A stretch of DNA of 64,000 bases from NCBI GenBank assembly GCA_017416805.1, contig JAFQBB010000033.1:1-64000 (forward strand), given 5' to 3'. The translations under genes and the position numbers were made by a program. Shown here piece by piece: positions 34,074 through 44,108 of the stretch (position 1 is its first letter; each line of letters starts with the position of its first letter). The notes under the pieces are model-generated. The model was given only the letters and a program-made list of their open reading frames with translations, made no database searches and had not been told where the DNA came from. Source of the stretch: Bacteroidaceae bacterium (GTDB lineage Bacteria; Bacteroidota; Bacteroidia; Bacteroidales; Bacteroidaceae).

Positions 34074-34808
34074 ATGAGGAAAATATTTACTCTTTTTGCT
34101 GCAGTGGTGTGCAGCATTACAATGTTTGCCCAAAGTCTGCAACTTGAAACCAAGAGCGGACAAGTTATTGCAAACGGCTCTACCGTAACCATCGAGGGTG
34201 AAATGGTTGATATGTACGGTGCTTATGGTCAGTTTGAATCTAATTTGTATGTACGTAATTTGACAGAAAGTAATCAAGGAGTTTATGCAGAGATGAAGGC
34301 GGTGACTGGTGATACCCAGATTTGTTGGGGAGGAGGATGTGTGCCTGTAATGCCAGGAAACAGTCATACTACAGGTATGGGACTTGTTGGCGCGTCATCT
34401 TCGACAAGCCTGTTGATAGACAATCTTGTTATGACTCCAGGATATATGGAAGCAATTGTAACTCGTACAATTGAAATCACCGTGTGGACAGACAAGAAAC
34501 CCGAAGAAAAGATTTCAGCCACCGTTACCTTCACCAACGACCCAGAAGTGTTGGCTGCAGGTGTGGAGAGTGCAGAAGTAAATTCCGCCAAAGTCTATGC
34601 CAATGGCAACGTGCTTTATTACAGTTTTGCCGATGCCACTGACCGTCAGTTGCAGGTGTTTGATGTAACAGGTCATCTCCAGAAGGACATTCGTCTGACC
34701 AGTGAGGCAGGAAGTCTCTCTTTGGAAGGAATGACAAAGGGACTCTATATTTACCGCGTGGCCGAGGCAGGCAAGAAGATTGTGAGCGGCAAGTTCCTTG
34801 TGAAGTAA
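34074..34808 (+). CDS. Secreted protein with a type IX sorting tail and paired cysteines
   Basis: This 244-residue protein has a signal peptide (ITMFAQ) and an N-terminal beta domain of about 140 residues containing C84-W-G-G-G-C89, a likely disulfide. The last 75 residues form a type A C-terminal sorting domain: LQVFDVTGHLQKDIRL, then GLYIYRVAEAGKKIVSGKFLVK. Such tails send cargo through SprA and are then cleaved or linked to surface glycolipid. The translocon SprA is encoded at 49532. The gene lies between the Omp28 lipoprotein and SusC genes, suggesting its product is handled with them. Confidence 0.85.
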   Translation: MRKIFTLFAAVVCSITMFAQSLQLETKSGQVIANGSTVTIEGEMVDMYGAYGQFESNLYVRNLTESNQGVYAEMKAVTGDTQICWGGGCVPVMPGNSHTTGMGLVGASSSTSLLIDNLVMTPGYMEAIVTRTIEITVWTDKKPEEKISATVTFTNDPEVLAAGVESAEVNSAKVYANGNVLYYSFADATDRQLQVFDVTGHLQKDIRLTSEAGSLSLEGMTKGLYIYRVAEAGKKIVSGKFLVK

Positions 34809-34872
34809 TTTCTGCCCTGTCTGAAAAAAAGAAACGTATAACCTAAGAGAGAAAAAGTATAGAATAATAGAG

Positions 34873-37800
34873 ATGAAGAAACATTTGTTAGTGTGGATAT
34901 TGTCCCTCTTGCTGCCCGTCGGAGCCTTCGCACAGGTCACGGCTACCGGTACGGTCATTTCAGGGGAAGACAACTTCCCGATTATTGGTGCGGCAGTGCA
35001 GAGTAAGGAGGATCCTACAATTGGAACAGCCACCGACATGGACGGAAATTTTACCTTGGAAGTTCCTGCCGGTACGAAAACCCTGGTGATTTCATACATT
35101 GGTATGAAGACGCAAGAAGTCGCCCCCAAAATGGGCCTGAAGATAACCCTCATGCCCGAAACCGAAGTGATAGAAGATGTAGTGGTTACCGGTTTCCAAA
35201 AGATAGACCGTAAGATGTTTACCGGTGCAGCCCAGAAGATTACTGCTGAAGAAGCCAAAATTGATGGTGTGGCTGATATCAGCCACTCTTTGCAGGGACG
35301 TGTTGCTGGTGTTTCTGTGCAATCCGTATCTGGAACATTTGGTGTTGCACCCAAAATGCGTGTACGTGCTTCGGCTTCTCTTTTTGGTAATACCCAACCT
35401 CTGTATGTGGTAGATGGAGTGATTTTGGAAGATGTTGCAGAGATGACGGCTGATGAACTCTCTTCTGGAGATGCTTCGACAGCCTTAAGTTCACGTATAG
35501 CAGGTATCAGTTCAGAAGATATTGAAGACTTTCAGGTTTTGATGGATGCTAATGCTGTAGGTCTCTATGGTGCCCGTGCCCGTAATGGTGTGATAGTAAT
35601 CACTACCAAACGTGGAAAGAAAGGACAGGCGGCTTTGTCTTACTCTGGCGAATTCACCTATCGTCTTCGTCCTTCCTATTCACAATATGATATTATGAAC
35701 TCACAAGATCAAATGTCGGTCTATCAGGAAATGAAGCAAAAGGGATGGTTATATCATGTAGATATGGCTTCTGGCCGTACTCAGAATGGTGGTAGCTATT
35801 TCTTGATGAATGATATGATTTATAAGGGTAAATTAGCAAATAACCCTCTATCAATAGCTAATTATGAACGTTATCTTGAACAAGTCAATACCGATTGGTT
35901 TGAGGAATTGTTCAATCTCAATGTGCAGCAATATCATAGTTTGAGTATAACTGGTGGAACAGAAAAGGGTGCTTATCGTGCTTCGTTGAGTTATCGTGGT
36001 GATCCGGGTTGGACTAAAGGTAATGAGTTGGATGTCTATACTGCTTCGTTCAATTCTTTCTATGAGTTTAACAAAAAACTGAAACTTACATTGTTGGCCA
36101 ATGCCATGTATCGTAATCAGATTGGCCCTGGTACTGAAGAACGTAACTTGAATGTGGTGACAGGTGAGTATGAACGTGACTTTGATATTAACCCCTATAG
36201 TTATGCAGTTTCTACCAGTCGTACGATGTCTCCATACGATGAACATGGCAATCTTCAATATTACCGTCAGAATTTTGCTCCCTTCAATATATTGAACGAA
36301 CTGGACAATAATATAATGGAAATGGAGCAGTTTGATGTGAAATTCCAAGGAGAATTGGAATGGAAACCTATCAAAGAATTGACCTTGACAGGTTTGTTAG
36401 CCTATAGTGCAAACAATTCCCAGACCGAACATAAAATCTATGATAACAGTAACTATGCCAATGCTTATCGTGCAGCTGATGATGCTACGATGGCTGCAGG
36501 TAACAAGTTCTTGTATCAAGACCCGATGAATCCTGATGCTTTGCCTGAGGTTGTAATGAAGGATGGTGGGTTCTACAATACCAAGCGTAATACGATGAAT
36601 AGTCTTTATGTTCGTGCTACGGCCGATTATGATGCCATGATAGGTGAGGATTTTCGTATTCATCCTATGTTAGGTGCCGACCTGAAGCGTACGAATCGTA
36701 CTGTGAATTATGCTGATGGTTATGCATTTTCTTGGAGTGGTGGTGGTCAACCGATATTGGATTGGCGCATGATGCAGGATATGCTTATCAAAGGTGCTGA
36801 GTATTATGGTTATGCTGAAGGACGTGATCGCCAAATAGGATTGTTTGCTACAACAGCCCTTTCATTTAGAGACAAATACACTCTGAGTCTGATTGGACGT
36901 TATGATGGTTCTAATCGAATGGGTCGTACAGATAATTCACGTTGGTTGCCCACTTGGAGTGTCAGTGGTAAGTGGAACATTGGAGAAGAATCTTGGATGC
37001 AGAATCAGAATGTTTTCTCTTCGTTGGCTTTACGTGGTTCATATGGCTTGACTGCCGATTTGGGTCCTATGAACAATGCATATGTAATCTATTACTACAA
37101 TAATACATGGCGTCCGTTGACAGATCCTAACAGGTCGGATGAAGAACTTTCATTGTACATCAACCAGTTGGCCAATGATGATTTGACATGGGAAAAACAA
37201 TACGAATTGAATGTAGGTTTGGATATGGGCTTCTTGAATGAACGTATCAATGTCAGCACTAACTTTTATACACGTCGTACATTTGATATGATTGCCCCTA
37301 TGCAGAGTTCAGGAGTCGGTGGTCAAGGAATGAAGTGGGGTAATGTTGGTAAGGGTAAAGCCTGGGGTGCTGAAGCTACTATCACGACACAGAATATCGT
37401 GAATAAGGATTTCAACTGGACAACTCATTTCACTTATTCTTATTCAAAGGATGAAGTGACAGAGTTGGATGTGGTTTACAATGCCATCGGTATGTGTATG
37501 CCTGAAGGAGTTCCCTTGGTGGGAAATGCTTTCCATGGCCTTTATTCTTATAGATTTGCCGGTTTGTCAGAGGAAGGATATCCATTGATTTACAATGAGA
37601 ATGGAGTTCCAACCAGTACTGCTATTAATTTCCAAGATCGTAATGGACAGGATTATTTGAAGTATGAAGGAAGCATTGACCCTTCTGTGACTGGTGGTTT
37701 GCGTAACTCGTTCCGTTGGAAGAATTGGACTGCAGACATCTTCTTCTCATACCAGTTTGGTAACAAGATTCGATTGAACTCTCAGTTTGCATCATCATAT

Positions 37801-38196
37801 AGTGATATGCAATCTATGAGCAAAAGCTTTAATAATCGTTGGATGGTGCCAGGTGACGAGCACAAGACCAATGTACCGGTTATTGCGTCATATCGTCAAG
37901 TTCAAACTACTTCAAACTTAGATTATGGTTACAATGCTTATAACTATTCCGATGTACGTGTGGCCGATGGCGGGTTTATCCGTTTGAAAGAGGTAGCATT
38001 GGGTTATAACTTTACACAACCTTGGGTTGAGAAAATCGGTTTGAGCAATTTGAATTGCCGTTTGACTGCTTCCAATCTGTGGTTGGTGTATAGCGATTCC
38101 AAGTTGAATGGACAGGATCCGGAATTTATTCAATCCGGTGGTATTGCAATGCCTACTCCGCGACAGATTACTTTTAAGATAAGTACGAATTTCTAA
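34873..38196 (+). CDS. SusC/RagA-family TonB-dependent transporter
   Basis: This 1107-residue protein has a signal peptide (LPVGAFAQ). A carboxypeptidase-like regulatory domain follows at about 20-105 (GTVISGEDNFPIIGAAVQ, TDMDGNFTLEVP). The plug (about 110-235) has the family marks VVVTGFQKIDRKMFTGA and GLYGARARNGVIVITTKRG. A very long barrel ends RQITFKISTNF. SusC proteins import oligosaccharides or peptides through the outer membrane with a SusD lid and TonB energy. The plug start lacks the common 'VVGYG' and reads VVTGFQ, a form often seen in RagA-like or peptide-linked systems. With a peptidase lipoprotein downstream, peptide import is the likelier cargo, by inference. Confidence 0.93.
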   Translation: MKKHLLVWILSLLLPVGAFAQVTATGTVISGEDNFPIIGAAVQSKEDPTIGTATDMDGNFTLEVPAGTKTLVISYIGMKTQEVAPKMGLKITLMPETEVIEDVVVTGFQKIDRKMFTGAAQKITAEEAKIDGVADISHSLQGRVAGVSVQSVSGTFGVAPKMRVRASASLFGNTQPLYVVDGVILEDVAEMTADELSSGDASTALSSRIAGISSEDIEDFQVLMDANAVGLYGARARNGVIVITTKRGKKGQAALSYSGEFTYRLRPSYSQYDIMNSQDQMSVYQEMKQKGWLYHVDMASGRTQNGGSYFLMNDMIYKGKLANNPLSIANYERYLEQVNTDWFEELFNLNVQQYHSLSITGGTEKGAYRASLSYRGDPGWTKGNELDVYTASFNSFYEFNKKLKLTLLANAMYRNQIGPGTEERNLNVVTGEYERDFDINPYSYAVSTSRTMSPYDEHGNLQYYRQNFAPFNILNELDNNIMEMEQFDVKFQGELEWKPIKELTLTGLLAYSANNSQTEHKIYDNSNYANAYRAADDATMAAGNKFLYQDPMNPDALPEVVMKDGGFYNTKRNTMNSLYVRATADYDAMIGEDFRIHPMLGADLKRTNRTVNYADGYAFSWSGGGQPILDWRMMQDMLIKGAEYYGYAEGRDRQIGLFATTALSFRDKYTLSLIGRYDGSNRMGRTDNSRWLPTWSVSGKWNIGEESWMQNQNVFSSLALRGSYGLTADLGPMNNAYVIYYYNNTWRPLTDPNRSDEELSLYINQLANDDLTWEKQYELNVGLDMGFLNERINVSTNFYTRRTFDMIAPMQSSGVGGQGMKWGNVGKGKAWGAEATITTQNIVNKDFNWTTHFTYSYSKDEVTELDVVYNAIGMCMPEGVPLVGNAFHGLYSYRFAGLSEEGYPLIYNENGVPTSTAINFQDRNGQDYLKYEGSIDPSVTGGLRNSFRWKNWTADIFFSYQFGNKIRLNSQFASSYSDMQSMSKSFNNRWMVPGDEHKTNVPVIASYRQVQTTSNLDYGYNAYNYSDVRVADGGFIRLKEVALGYNFTQPWVEKIGLSNLNCRLTASNLWLVYSDSKLNGQDPEFIQSGGIAMPTPRQITFKISTNF

Positions 38197-38218
38197 AATC
38201 AGTTTATATATATAAGAG

Positions 38219-39871
38219 ATGAAGATACGAAAAATATTATATGGCGGATTGGTCGCATTGTTATCCTTCATGACAGTCTCATGCGATGATTTCTTGAGCG
38301 AGGATCCCGATAATCGTGTGTACCTTGAATCGCCCGAATACATAGCTTATTTGCTTGCTACCGCTTATCCCGAAGCAGATATAGCCTTTGCAGAAGCTAT
38401 GTCTGATTGTGCAGGTGACCGCGGATTGGATGCTATATTGGATGACAAGGCATTGGAGCAGTCCTATCTTTGGAAGAATGTAGTAGAAACCTATCAGGGT
38501 ACTCCTTCTTATTATTGGTTTCAGGCTTATGCTGCTATTTCAGCAGCCAATCATGCATTGGAAGCCATTGAGGATTTTGAAGCTGCAGGTCGTGGTGATG
38601 AAGTTAAGGAAGTACGTGGTGAAGCCTTGATTTGTCGTGCATACGCTCACTTCATGTTGGCAAATGTGTTTGCAATGCCTTATAATCCGGCAACAGCTGA
38701 TGCAGAAATGGGTGTTCCTTATGCAACCAAACCTGAAACAACACTGAATCCAGTCTATGAACGCGAAACATTGGCCGAGACATACCGTTTGATTGAAAAA
38801 GATTTGTTGGAGGGATTGGAACTGGTACCTGCAAATTTTGAAGAGGCTCCGGCTTACCATTTTACCCGCAAGGCCGCTTACGCTTTTGCTTCTCGTTATT
38901 ACCTCTGGAAAGGTGGCGATGATAACTTCCGTAAGGCTATAGAGTGTGCCAACATGGTTTTAGGCGATGTAAAGACCGATGATCCTTCGAGTTTGTTGCG
39001 TCAGTTAAATGACCCTAATAGCGATTACTTGGGCGATTATTATGATGCACAGACCCTTTATACTTCTTCGGCAGAACCTGCAAATTTATTATTGGTAGCT
39101 GTTGTGTCAAATCTGTATTACCAACCTTATTGGCGTTACGGTATGACTGCGGTCATTCGCCAGACTGTTTACAGAAATGGAATTTTTGGTTATCAATGGG
39201 CTTACCAGACAAGTGGCGGATATGATTATGTAATTCATCGTCCGTTGTGGGCCTATTACTTCTTGCAGGAAGGGTTGAATGCAAACTATGGAACAATGCT
39301 TTCTTCAATTCCTTTGTTAACAACAGAAGAGGTGCTCTTGAACCGTGCAGAAGCCAATGCTTTGTTGGGTAATTACTCCGATGCGTTGATTGACATGAAT
39401 ACTTTCCTTAGTAAACGTTTGAATAAGAAATCTTGGACAGGAACTTCTATTACAGAAACGGATGTCAGGAAATCATTTGGTGTAGATACAAACGCATATC
39501 CTAATTGGCGTGAAACCAGTGTGAATCTCTTTCCTTATTTCATGGATTTCAAGGATGAGACAAATTTGGAAACGTTCTCTTACGTAAGTGCGATACTTGC
39601 CATGCGTAAAGCTGAATTCTTGGGTACAGGACTTCGATGGTTTGACATCCGTCGGTATGATATTCCGGTGGTACATACTTCCGTTACTCAGCCGACTGAG
39701 ACATTGGAATCCGGAGACCGTCGTCGTGCCTGCCAGATACCCGATCAAGCACAAGGAAGTGGCATTAAACCTAATCCTGTGGAGAATCCTATACCGGAGA
39801 GTATGAGAGAGGCTGCGACAAAGAATTACCCGTTTGGGTGGGAATTTGTAGAAACTCCGAATGAACAATAA
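38219..39871 (+). CDS. SusD/RagB-family surface lipoprotein
   Basis: This 550-residue protein has the lipobox TVSC (Cys22) followed by DDFLSEDPDNRVYLES, the typical SusD N-terminus. The helical TPR-like half is visible (AYAAISAANHALEAIE, EALICRAYAHFMLANVFA), and a C-terminal loop-rich part holds the ligand site. SusD proteins cap the SusC channel and capture the ligand; homologues of the RagB type bind peptides. The gene is 22 bases after SusC and 14 bases before the metallopeptidase gene, which is tight coupling. Confidence 0.92.
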   Translation: MKIRKILYGGLVALLSFMTVSCDDFLSEDPDNRVYLESPEYIAYLLATAYPEADIAFAEAMSDCAGDRGLDAILDDKALEQSYLWKNVVETYQGTPSYYWFQAYAAISAANHALEAIEDFEAAGRGDEVKEVRGEALICRAYAHFMLANVFAMPYNPATADAEMGVPYATKPETTLNPVYERETLAETYRLIEKDLLEGLELVPANFEEAPAYHFTRKAAYAFASRYYLWKGGDDNFRKAIECANMVLGDVKTDDPSSLLRQLNDPNSDYLGDYYDAQTLYTSSAEPANLLLVAVVSNLYYQPYWRYGMTAVIRQTVYRNGIFGYQWAYQTSGGYDYVIHRPLWAYYFLQEGLNANYGTMLSSIPLLTTEEVLLNRAEANALLGNYSDALIDMNTFLSKRLNKKSWTGTSITETDVRKSFGVDTNAYPNWRETSVNLFPYFMDFKDETNLETFSYVSAILAMRKAEFLGTGLRWFDIRRYDIPVVHTSVTQPTETLESGDRRRACQIPDQAQGSGIKPNPVENPIPESMREAATKNYPFGWEFVETPNEQ

Positions 39872-39885
39872 AAATCGAATGGAAT

Positions 39886-40845
39886 ATGTTGAAGAATCAA
39901 ATATATAAAATCTTTTGGATTGTGCCCTGTTTGATGTTAGGGCTTGCATCGCCAATCTTTACTGCATGTGACGATGATGAGATTAGTGGCTCAATTATTG
40001 AAATCCCTGAATATGAGATGTGGGATACTACCGAAATAGGCAAGTTTATTTATGAGAACTTTACAAAGCCTTACAATATCCGGGTTATTTATCGTTGGGA
40101 GAATGGTCGTCAGGATATGGGTAAGAACTTAGTCCCCCCAAAGGAAGAAAAGATGATTCCTTTTCTTACCATGTTGAAGGAGGTATGGATGGAACCGTAT
40201 GTGGAGTTTTTGGACTCAGCCGATTTTGCCAAATATACAGTAAAGGAGATGTTGGTTTCCGGTTCAAAGGCTCTCGAAGAATCTGGTACAGTCACTTTGG
40301 GATTTGCCGAAGGTGGACGTCAGATTCTGCTTTACGATGTGAACAGCCTTTCGCCTGAGAATGAAGCCGATTTTGTAATGTATTTCCATACTATGCATCA
40401 TGAGTTTGCTCATATCCTTCAGCAGAACAACAAGGATTATGATGGAGAGTACCGTGTCCTTTCCAAAGGTTTATATACCTCTGCATGGGCAAATACCACT
40501 AATGATGCAGCTCGCGAGGAAGGATTCATTACTGCCTATTCAAAAGCTAAGGAAGACGAAGATTTTGTAGAAGTCCTCTCAATAAAGTTAGTGAACAGTC
40601 CTCAAGCCTGGAACTATTTGATAGACCGTATCCAGAATGAAGAAGCTCGCAAAATTCTTCGTGAGAAAGAGCGAATTGTAGATGAATGGATGAAGGATGT
40701 ATGGGATATCGATATGGATAAATTCCAAGAGAGAGTTTATAAAACCATTAAAAAGAAAATGGGGCTTCCCGATAACGAGGATTATATCCATGACGGAAAC
40801 TATATCATAGGTAGAATTATTAACGGACAAGTAGAACTCAAATGA
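39886..40845 (+). CDS. Zinc-dependent metallopeptidase lipoprotein (HExxH)
   Basis: This 319-residue protein has a lipoprotein signal (SPIFTAC, Cys28) followed by DDDEI. The catalytic motif is H172-E173-F-A-H176 within TMHHEFAHILQQ. A downstream aspartate/glutamate in AREEGFITAYSKAKEDEDF (near 210-228) may be the third ligand or a gluzincin glutamate. Its position after SusCD and its surface-type acidic N-terminus suggest a cell-surface peptidase that trims substrates before uptake. Related proteins are annotated only as putative zinc-binding metallopeptidases. The end overlaps the next start by four bases (ATGA). Confidence 0.88.
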   Translation: MLKNQIYKIFWIVPCLMLGLASPIFTACDDDEISGSIIEIPEYEMWDTTEIGKFIYENFTKPYNIRVIYRWENGRQDMGKNLVPPKEEKMIPFLTMLKEVWMEPYVEFLDSADFAKYTVKEMLVSGSKALEESGTVTLGFAEGGRQILLYDVNSLSPENEADFVMYFHTMHHEFAHILQQNNKDYDGEYRVLSKGLYTSAWANTTNDAAREEGFITAYSKAKEDEDFVEVLSIKLVNSPQAWNYLIDRIQNEEARKILREKERIVDEWMKDVWDIDMDKFQERVYKTIKKKMGLPDNEDYIHDGNYIIGRIINGQVELK

Positions 40846-42287
40846 AAAGAATTGCATATTATATAATGCCTTTGTTTGCTGTAGTTGTTCTTGCTACGGC
40901 CTGCGATGATGAAGATTATCGCAACCCAAGTGGTATAGTGAACTCTTATGTCGATGAACATCAGAATTTGTTGATATCTTCTGAATATGGATGGAGATTT
41001 GATTATTCTCCGAACGAAGATAAATATGGAGTTTATACATTTTTGATGGACTTTAATGAGAATGGTCGCGTGACAATGCAAACTGATATGGACTTCTTTT
41101 ATCAGTCTGCATCAGGCGAAGATTTGCAACGGGATTATGAACCTCAAGAGTCTGATTACACGATTCAGAATGTTGAAGGTCCGGTTTTGACTTTTGCAAC
41201 TTATTCGTTGTTGACAAAATTGGCCGATCCCGAACTGAATGTTGCCGGTAGCGGATGGAATGGCGATAATGATTTTATCATCATGGGGCACAGTGTCACT
41301 AATGATACCATCTATCTGAAATCGTTGAAGGCTCAGAAGAAATGCTTCTTGGTAAAGAATACTGAGGATTGGGATTCCTATTTTGAAGGTATGAACAAGG
41401 TGATTGAGAAGTTCGCTGCTGTTACAGCCGTAAATACATATTTCAGGGATATAGAAATAGAAGGATGCGAGCCCGCTGTAATGGCCGAGTTTAACATGGC
41501 TACTCGAATGGGAGTAGTTTATCAGAATGTTAATGGCCAAATGGTTGCAGATACTTGCCGTTTTAGATTTACGTCAAACGAAGTGCGTCTTGAAGAGCCA
41601 TTATTGATAGGTAATGTAGAGGTTACTCATTTCACAAATAGAGATGATATTGATGGATTCTTGGTTAATGGAAAAGAGGGTTCTACTATCAATGTTGTGA
41701 CAGATGGTCGTCCGAAGATGATATTCGATGTTCGTGATAAAGTCTTTAAAGGTGTTTTTGAAGAAGTTATTGATGGCGTCTCCATTGAACGCGATGACAT
41801 GTACCAATTCTTCCTTCATCCCGAAGAGAGCAATGACGAATGGGCTGCTTTATCTCTTAAAATCAATAAAGATGATTATCAGTATATGTTGGTAGTTCCT
41901 GATGACAAGAAGAACTATTATTTTGCTCTTTATGTTATGTTGTCTGATGATAAGGGGCAGAGACATTATGTGTTGGCTCAGTGTCAGGTTAACTATACGT
42001 GGATAGCAGATGATGAGGTCAGATTCCAAGGTGCAAAACCAAATACATTACTTTTCGCAGGAATGGATACAGAAGATGGAGAGTGGAAAATTGGCACACC
42101 TTTAGCAAAGAAGTTTCAAGAAGCTGTCGAAACTGAATTTATGAATTATTTAGGTAGTATGCTTGGTGTAAGTGAACGATACCCTGACAGAGTGGAATGT
42201 GTAGTTGTTCCCTCAATTGATGGCTACTATTTTAATTTTGTAAATAAGAAGACAGGTGGTCTTCTTCAGTTGATGAAAGCATATTAA
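40842..42287 (+). CDS. DUF4302-like lipoprotein
   Basis: This 481-residue protein has the lipobox LATAC (Cys21) and then DDEDYRNPSG. The N-terminal half carries the DUF4302 pattern (EYGWRFDYSPNEDKYGVYTFLMDF followed by beta-rich strands), and the rest is beta-rich with no enzyme motif. DUF4302 proteins commonly follow a SusD and HExxH peptidase pair in Bacteroidales; their role is unknown and they may be surface binding proteins. Its translation is coupled to the metallopeptidase by a four-base overlap. Confidence 0.75.
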   Translation: MKRIAYYIMPLFAVVVLATACDDEDYRNPSGIVNSYVDEHQNLLISSEYGWRFDYSPNEDKYGVYTFLMDFNENGRVTMQTDMDFFYQSASGEDLQRDYEPQESDYTIQNVEGPVLTFATYSLLTKLADPELNVAGSGWNGDNDFIIMGHSVTNDTIYLKSLKAQKKCFLVKNTEDWDSYFEGMNKVIEKFAAVTAVNTYFRDIEIEGCEPAVMAEFNMATRMGVVYQNVNGQMVADTCRFRFTSNEVRLEEPLLIGNVEVTHFTNRDDIDGFLVNGKEGSTINVVTDGRPKMIFDVRDKVFKGVFEEVIDGVSIERDDMYQFFLHPEESNDEWAALSLKINKDDYQYMLVVPDDKKNYYFALYVMLSDDKGQRHYVLAQCQVNYTWIADDEVRFQGAKPNTLLFAGMDTEDGEWKIGTPLAKKFQEAVETEFMNYLGSMLGVSERYPDRVECVVVPSIDGYYFNFVNKKTGGLLQLMKAY

Positions 42288-42322
42288 ACCGTTATAGAGT
42301 AAAAAAAAGAGTATTTATTGTT

Positions 42323-44035
42323 ATGAGAAAAACATTGAAATTTGCAGTGGTGGTTTGTATGGCTGCAACATCAGTAATGGCACAGTTGCCGCAGGTAAAT
42401 TATTTGCCAATGCAGAAAATGACTATGCCAAAGACCACGAAGGAACATTGTGTTGTGGAAAACTTTGGGGCATTGAAGTCGCTTCCGCTTAATACCATGA
42501 ATATGAATAATCAGGTATTTACCGAAAGGGGAGTTCTTCCTATTACTGTTCTTCCCGGAGTGAAGAATCCAAATGCAGTATTGACCAGAGCTGCCACCTT
42601 CAAGGCATATTATGAGAAACCTGCCGGAGTGTATAACATAAAAGCCGGTTTTGCATATACCGACACTACCTATTCACGTCATGGAATATTGGCACCAATC
42701 TTTCAGGATGTGGTTTATCGGAATGCATCGACAAATGCTGTAGCAATTGATTGGGAAATTGATGGAAACATCTCTTTTATAGATTCAGCTTCAGTTATTT
42801 ACCTCCCTGGTGGAAGAAACTTTTACGAACCTATGCCGAAATTGACAGCATACGCTGCGAATGATGCTGAAGATACTTTTCAATACGGCTACTGCTTGAA
42901 CAAGGATTCTGCTCAAGCCGGTAAGACTGTGTATGACGAGGGTCAGGCGGTGACAGTACCTTTTGGTATGGTACATAACCTTGATGCCGGTGCTGAGAGC
43001 TTCTATAACACTTATATTGCGACTAAGGGTACTGACTGGACACAGATGCTTTTTGGGTATGATAAAGATTATAAGCCGAGCTATGTTGAAATTTTTGAGA
43101 AACCATTGGGCTCAGTAGTGCTCTCTTCCGTATATACATATATTGCTACACCTGTGAATTATGATTTGGCAGATGTCCAGTTCAGCATGTATGTTATGGT
43201 TTACGATGAGTCTACAGGTTGGATGCCGCTTACTCAAAAGGTTACAGCGAAACCCGGCGGACGTTTGGGACAGCTGACAGATGAGTGTGATGTATGGCAT
43301 ATAACCTTCTTTTTTGAGAAACCGCTTATTGTTGACAAGCAGTTTGGTATAGTTCTTGATGGTCCGCAGGATGGTTCTGCCCAGTGGGCATTCATGCATC
43401 AGAATGACAGGGAAATGGGTACAGGTCATTACACTGCCGGATACATCCCTTCTGTTGGCGAATATACCGGATACTTGATGCCGTATGCATTGAACTACAA
43501 TGGTACTCCAACTCCTTATCCCGCATCTATTGACATGGGCGTTGAAATGTTTATGCCTTATAATATGGTGATGGATACTGTGAATTTCCAGTTCCTTAAT
43601 TATGGAGGCTATATTGAATTCTCTGAACAAGGTACGGCAGGTACCCCATGGCCTGCTTATTTGTGGAACTGGTATGCCTATATCTATGGTTCAAAGGCTA
43701 AGGTGAGAATTACCTCAAATGTTGATTGGTTGAGTGCAGAGGTAGTCAAGCAGCCGGCTGATGACAGATTCTTGTCTGAAATCAATATTTCAGTAGATCC
43801 GCTGCCTGCCGATGTGAAAGGTCGTGCCGGAGTGTTGACCATCATTGACAATATGGGATATGAAACACATTGGAAGTTTATCCAGGGCGATGCAGCTGCA
43901 GGCATAGAAGAAGTTACGGTTGCCCAACCGGCTCTTGACCCTAATGCTCCTGTATATGACCTCACAGGCCGTCAGGTTCTTAATCCTACGAAGGGTGTAT
44001 ATATCCAGAACGGATGCAAGTTTGTGGTGAAATAA
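42323..44035 (+). CDS. Secreted beta-rich protein with a BACON-like domain and short sorting-type tail
   Basis: This 570-residue protein has a signal peptide (SVMAQLPQ). Its long N-terminal part is a beta-sandwich without a motif I recognise (repeats of 'YGYCLNKDSAQAG'-like turns). Near residues 455-520 a BACON-like domain is visible (ITSNVDWLSAEV, then GRAGVLTIID). The end, PVYDLTGRQVLNPTKGVYIQ, is the short 'tGr.v..p.kGiYI..gkK.v' tail common in Prevotella-type secreted proteins and thought to mark surface or type IX export. It is the last gene of the operon, 38 bases before a perfect terminator stem. A target- or glycan-binding role is likely, but unproven. Confidence 0.65.
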   Translation: MRKTLKFAVVVCMAATSVMAQLPQVNYLPMQKMTMPKTTKEHCVVENFGALKSLPLNTMNMNNQVFTERGVLPITVLPGVKNPNAVLTRAATFKAYYEKPAGVYNIKAGFAYTDTTYSRHGILAPIFQDVVYRNASTNAVAIDWEIDGNISFIDSASVIYLPGGRNFYEPMPKLTAYAANDAEDTFQYGYCLNKDSAQAGKTVYDEGQAVTVPFGMVHNLDAGAESFYNTYIATKGTDWTQMLFGYDKDYKPSYVEIFEKPLGSVVLSSVYTYIATPVNYDLADVQFSMYVMVYDESTGWMPLTQKVTAKPGGRLGQLTDECDVWHITFFFEKPLIVDKQFGIVLDGPQDGSAQWAFMHQNDREMGTGHYTAGYIPSVGEYTGYLMPYALNYNGTPTPYPASIDMGVEMFMPYNMVMDTVNFQFLNYGGYIEFSEQGTAGTPWPAYLWNWYAYIYGSKAKVRITSNVDWLSAEVVKQPADDRFLSEINISVDPLPADVKGRAGVLTIIDNMGYETHWKFIQGDAAAGIEEVTVAQPALDPNAPVYDLTGRQVLNPTKGVYIQNGCKFVVK

Positions 44036-44073
44036 ATTTTTACTTATAAATTACCTGCAAAGGGATTATAGGT

Positions 44074-44108
44074 GAGGGTGTGTCTAAATTTATTTTTGAC
44101 ACACCCTC
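44074..44108 (+). terminator. Terminator of the nine-gene operon
   Basis: GAGGGTGTGTC and GACACACCCTC form a perfect 11-bp stem around a 13-base loop, followed by TCTTTG. Confidence 0.8.
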
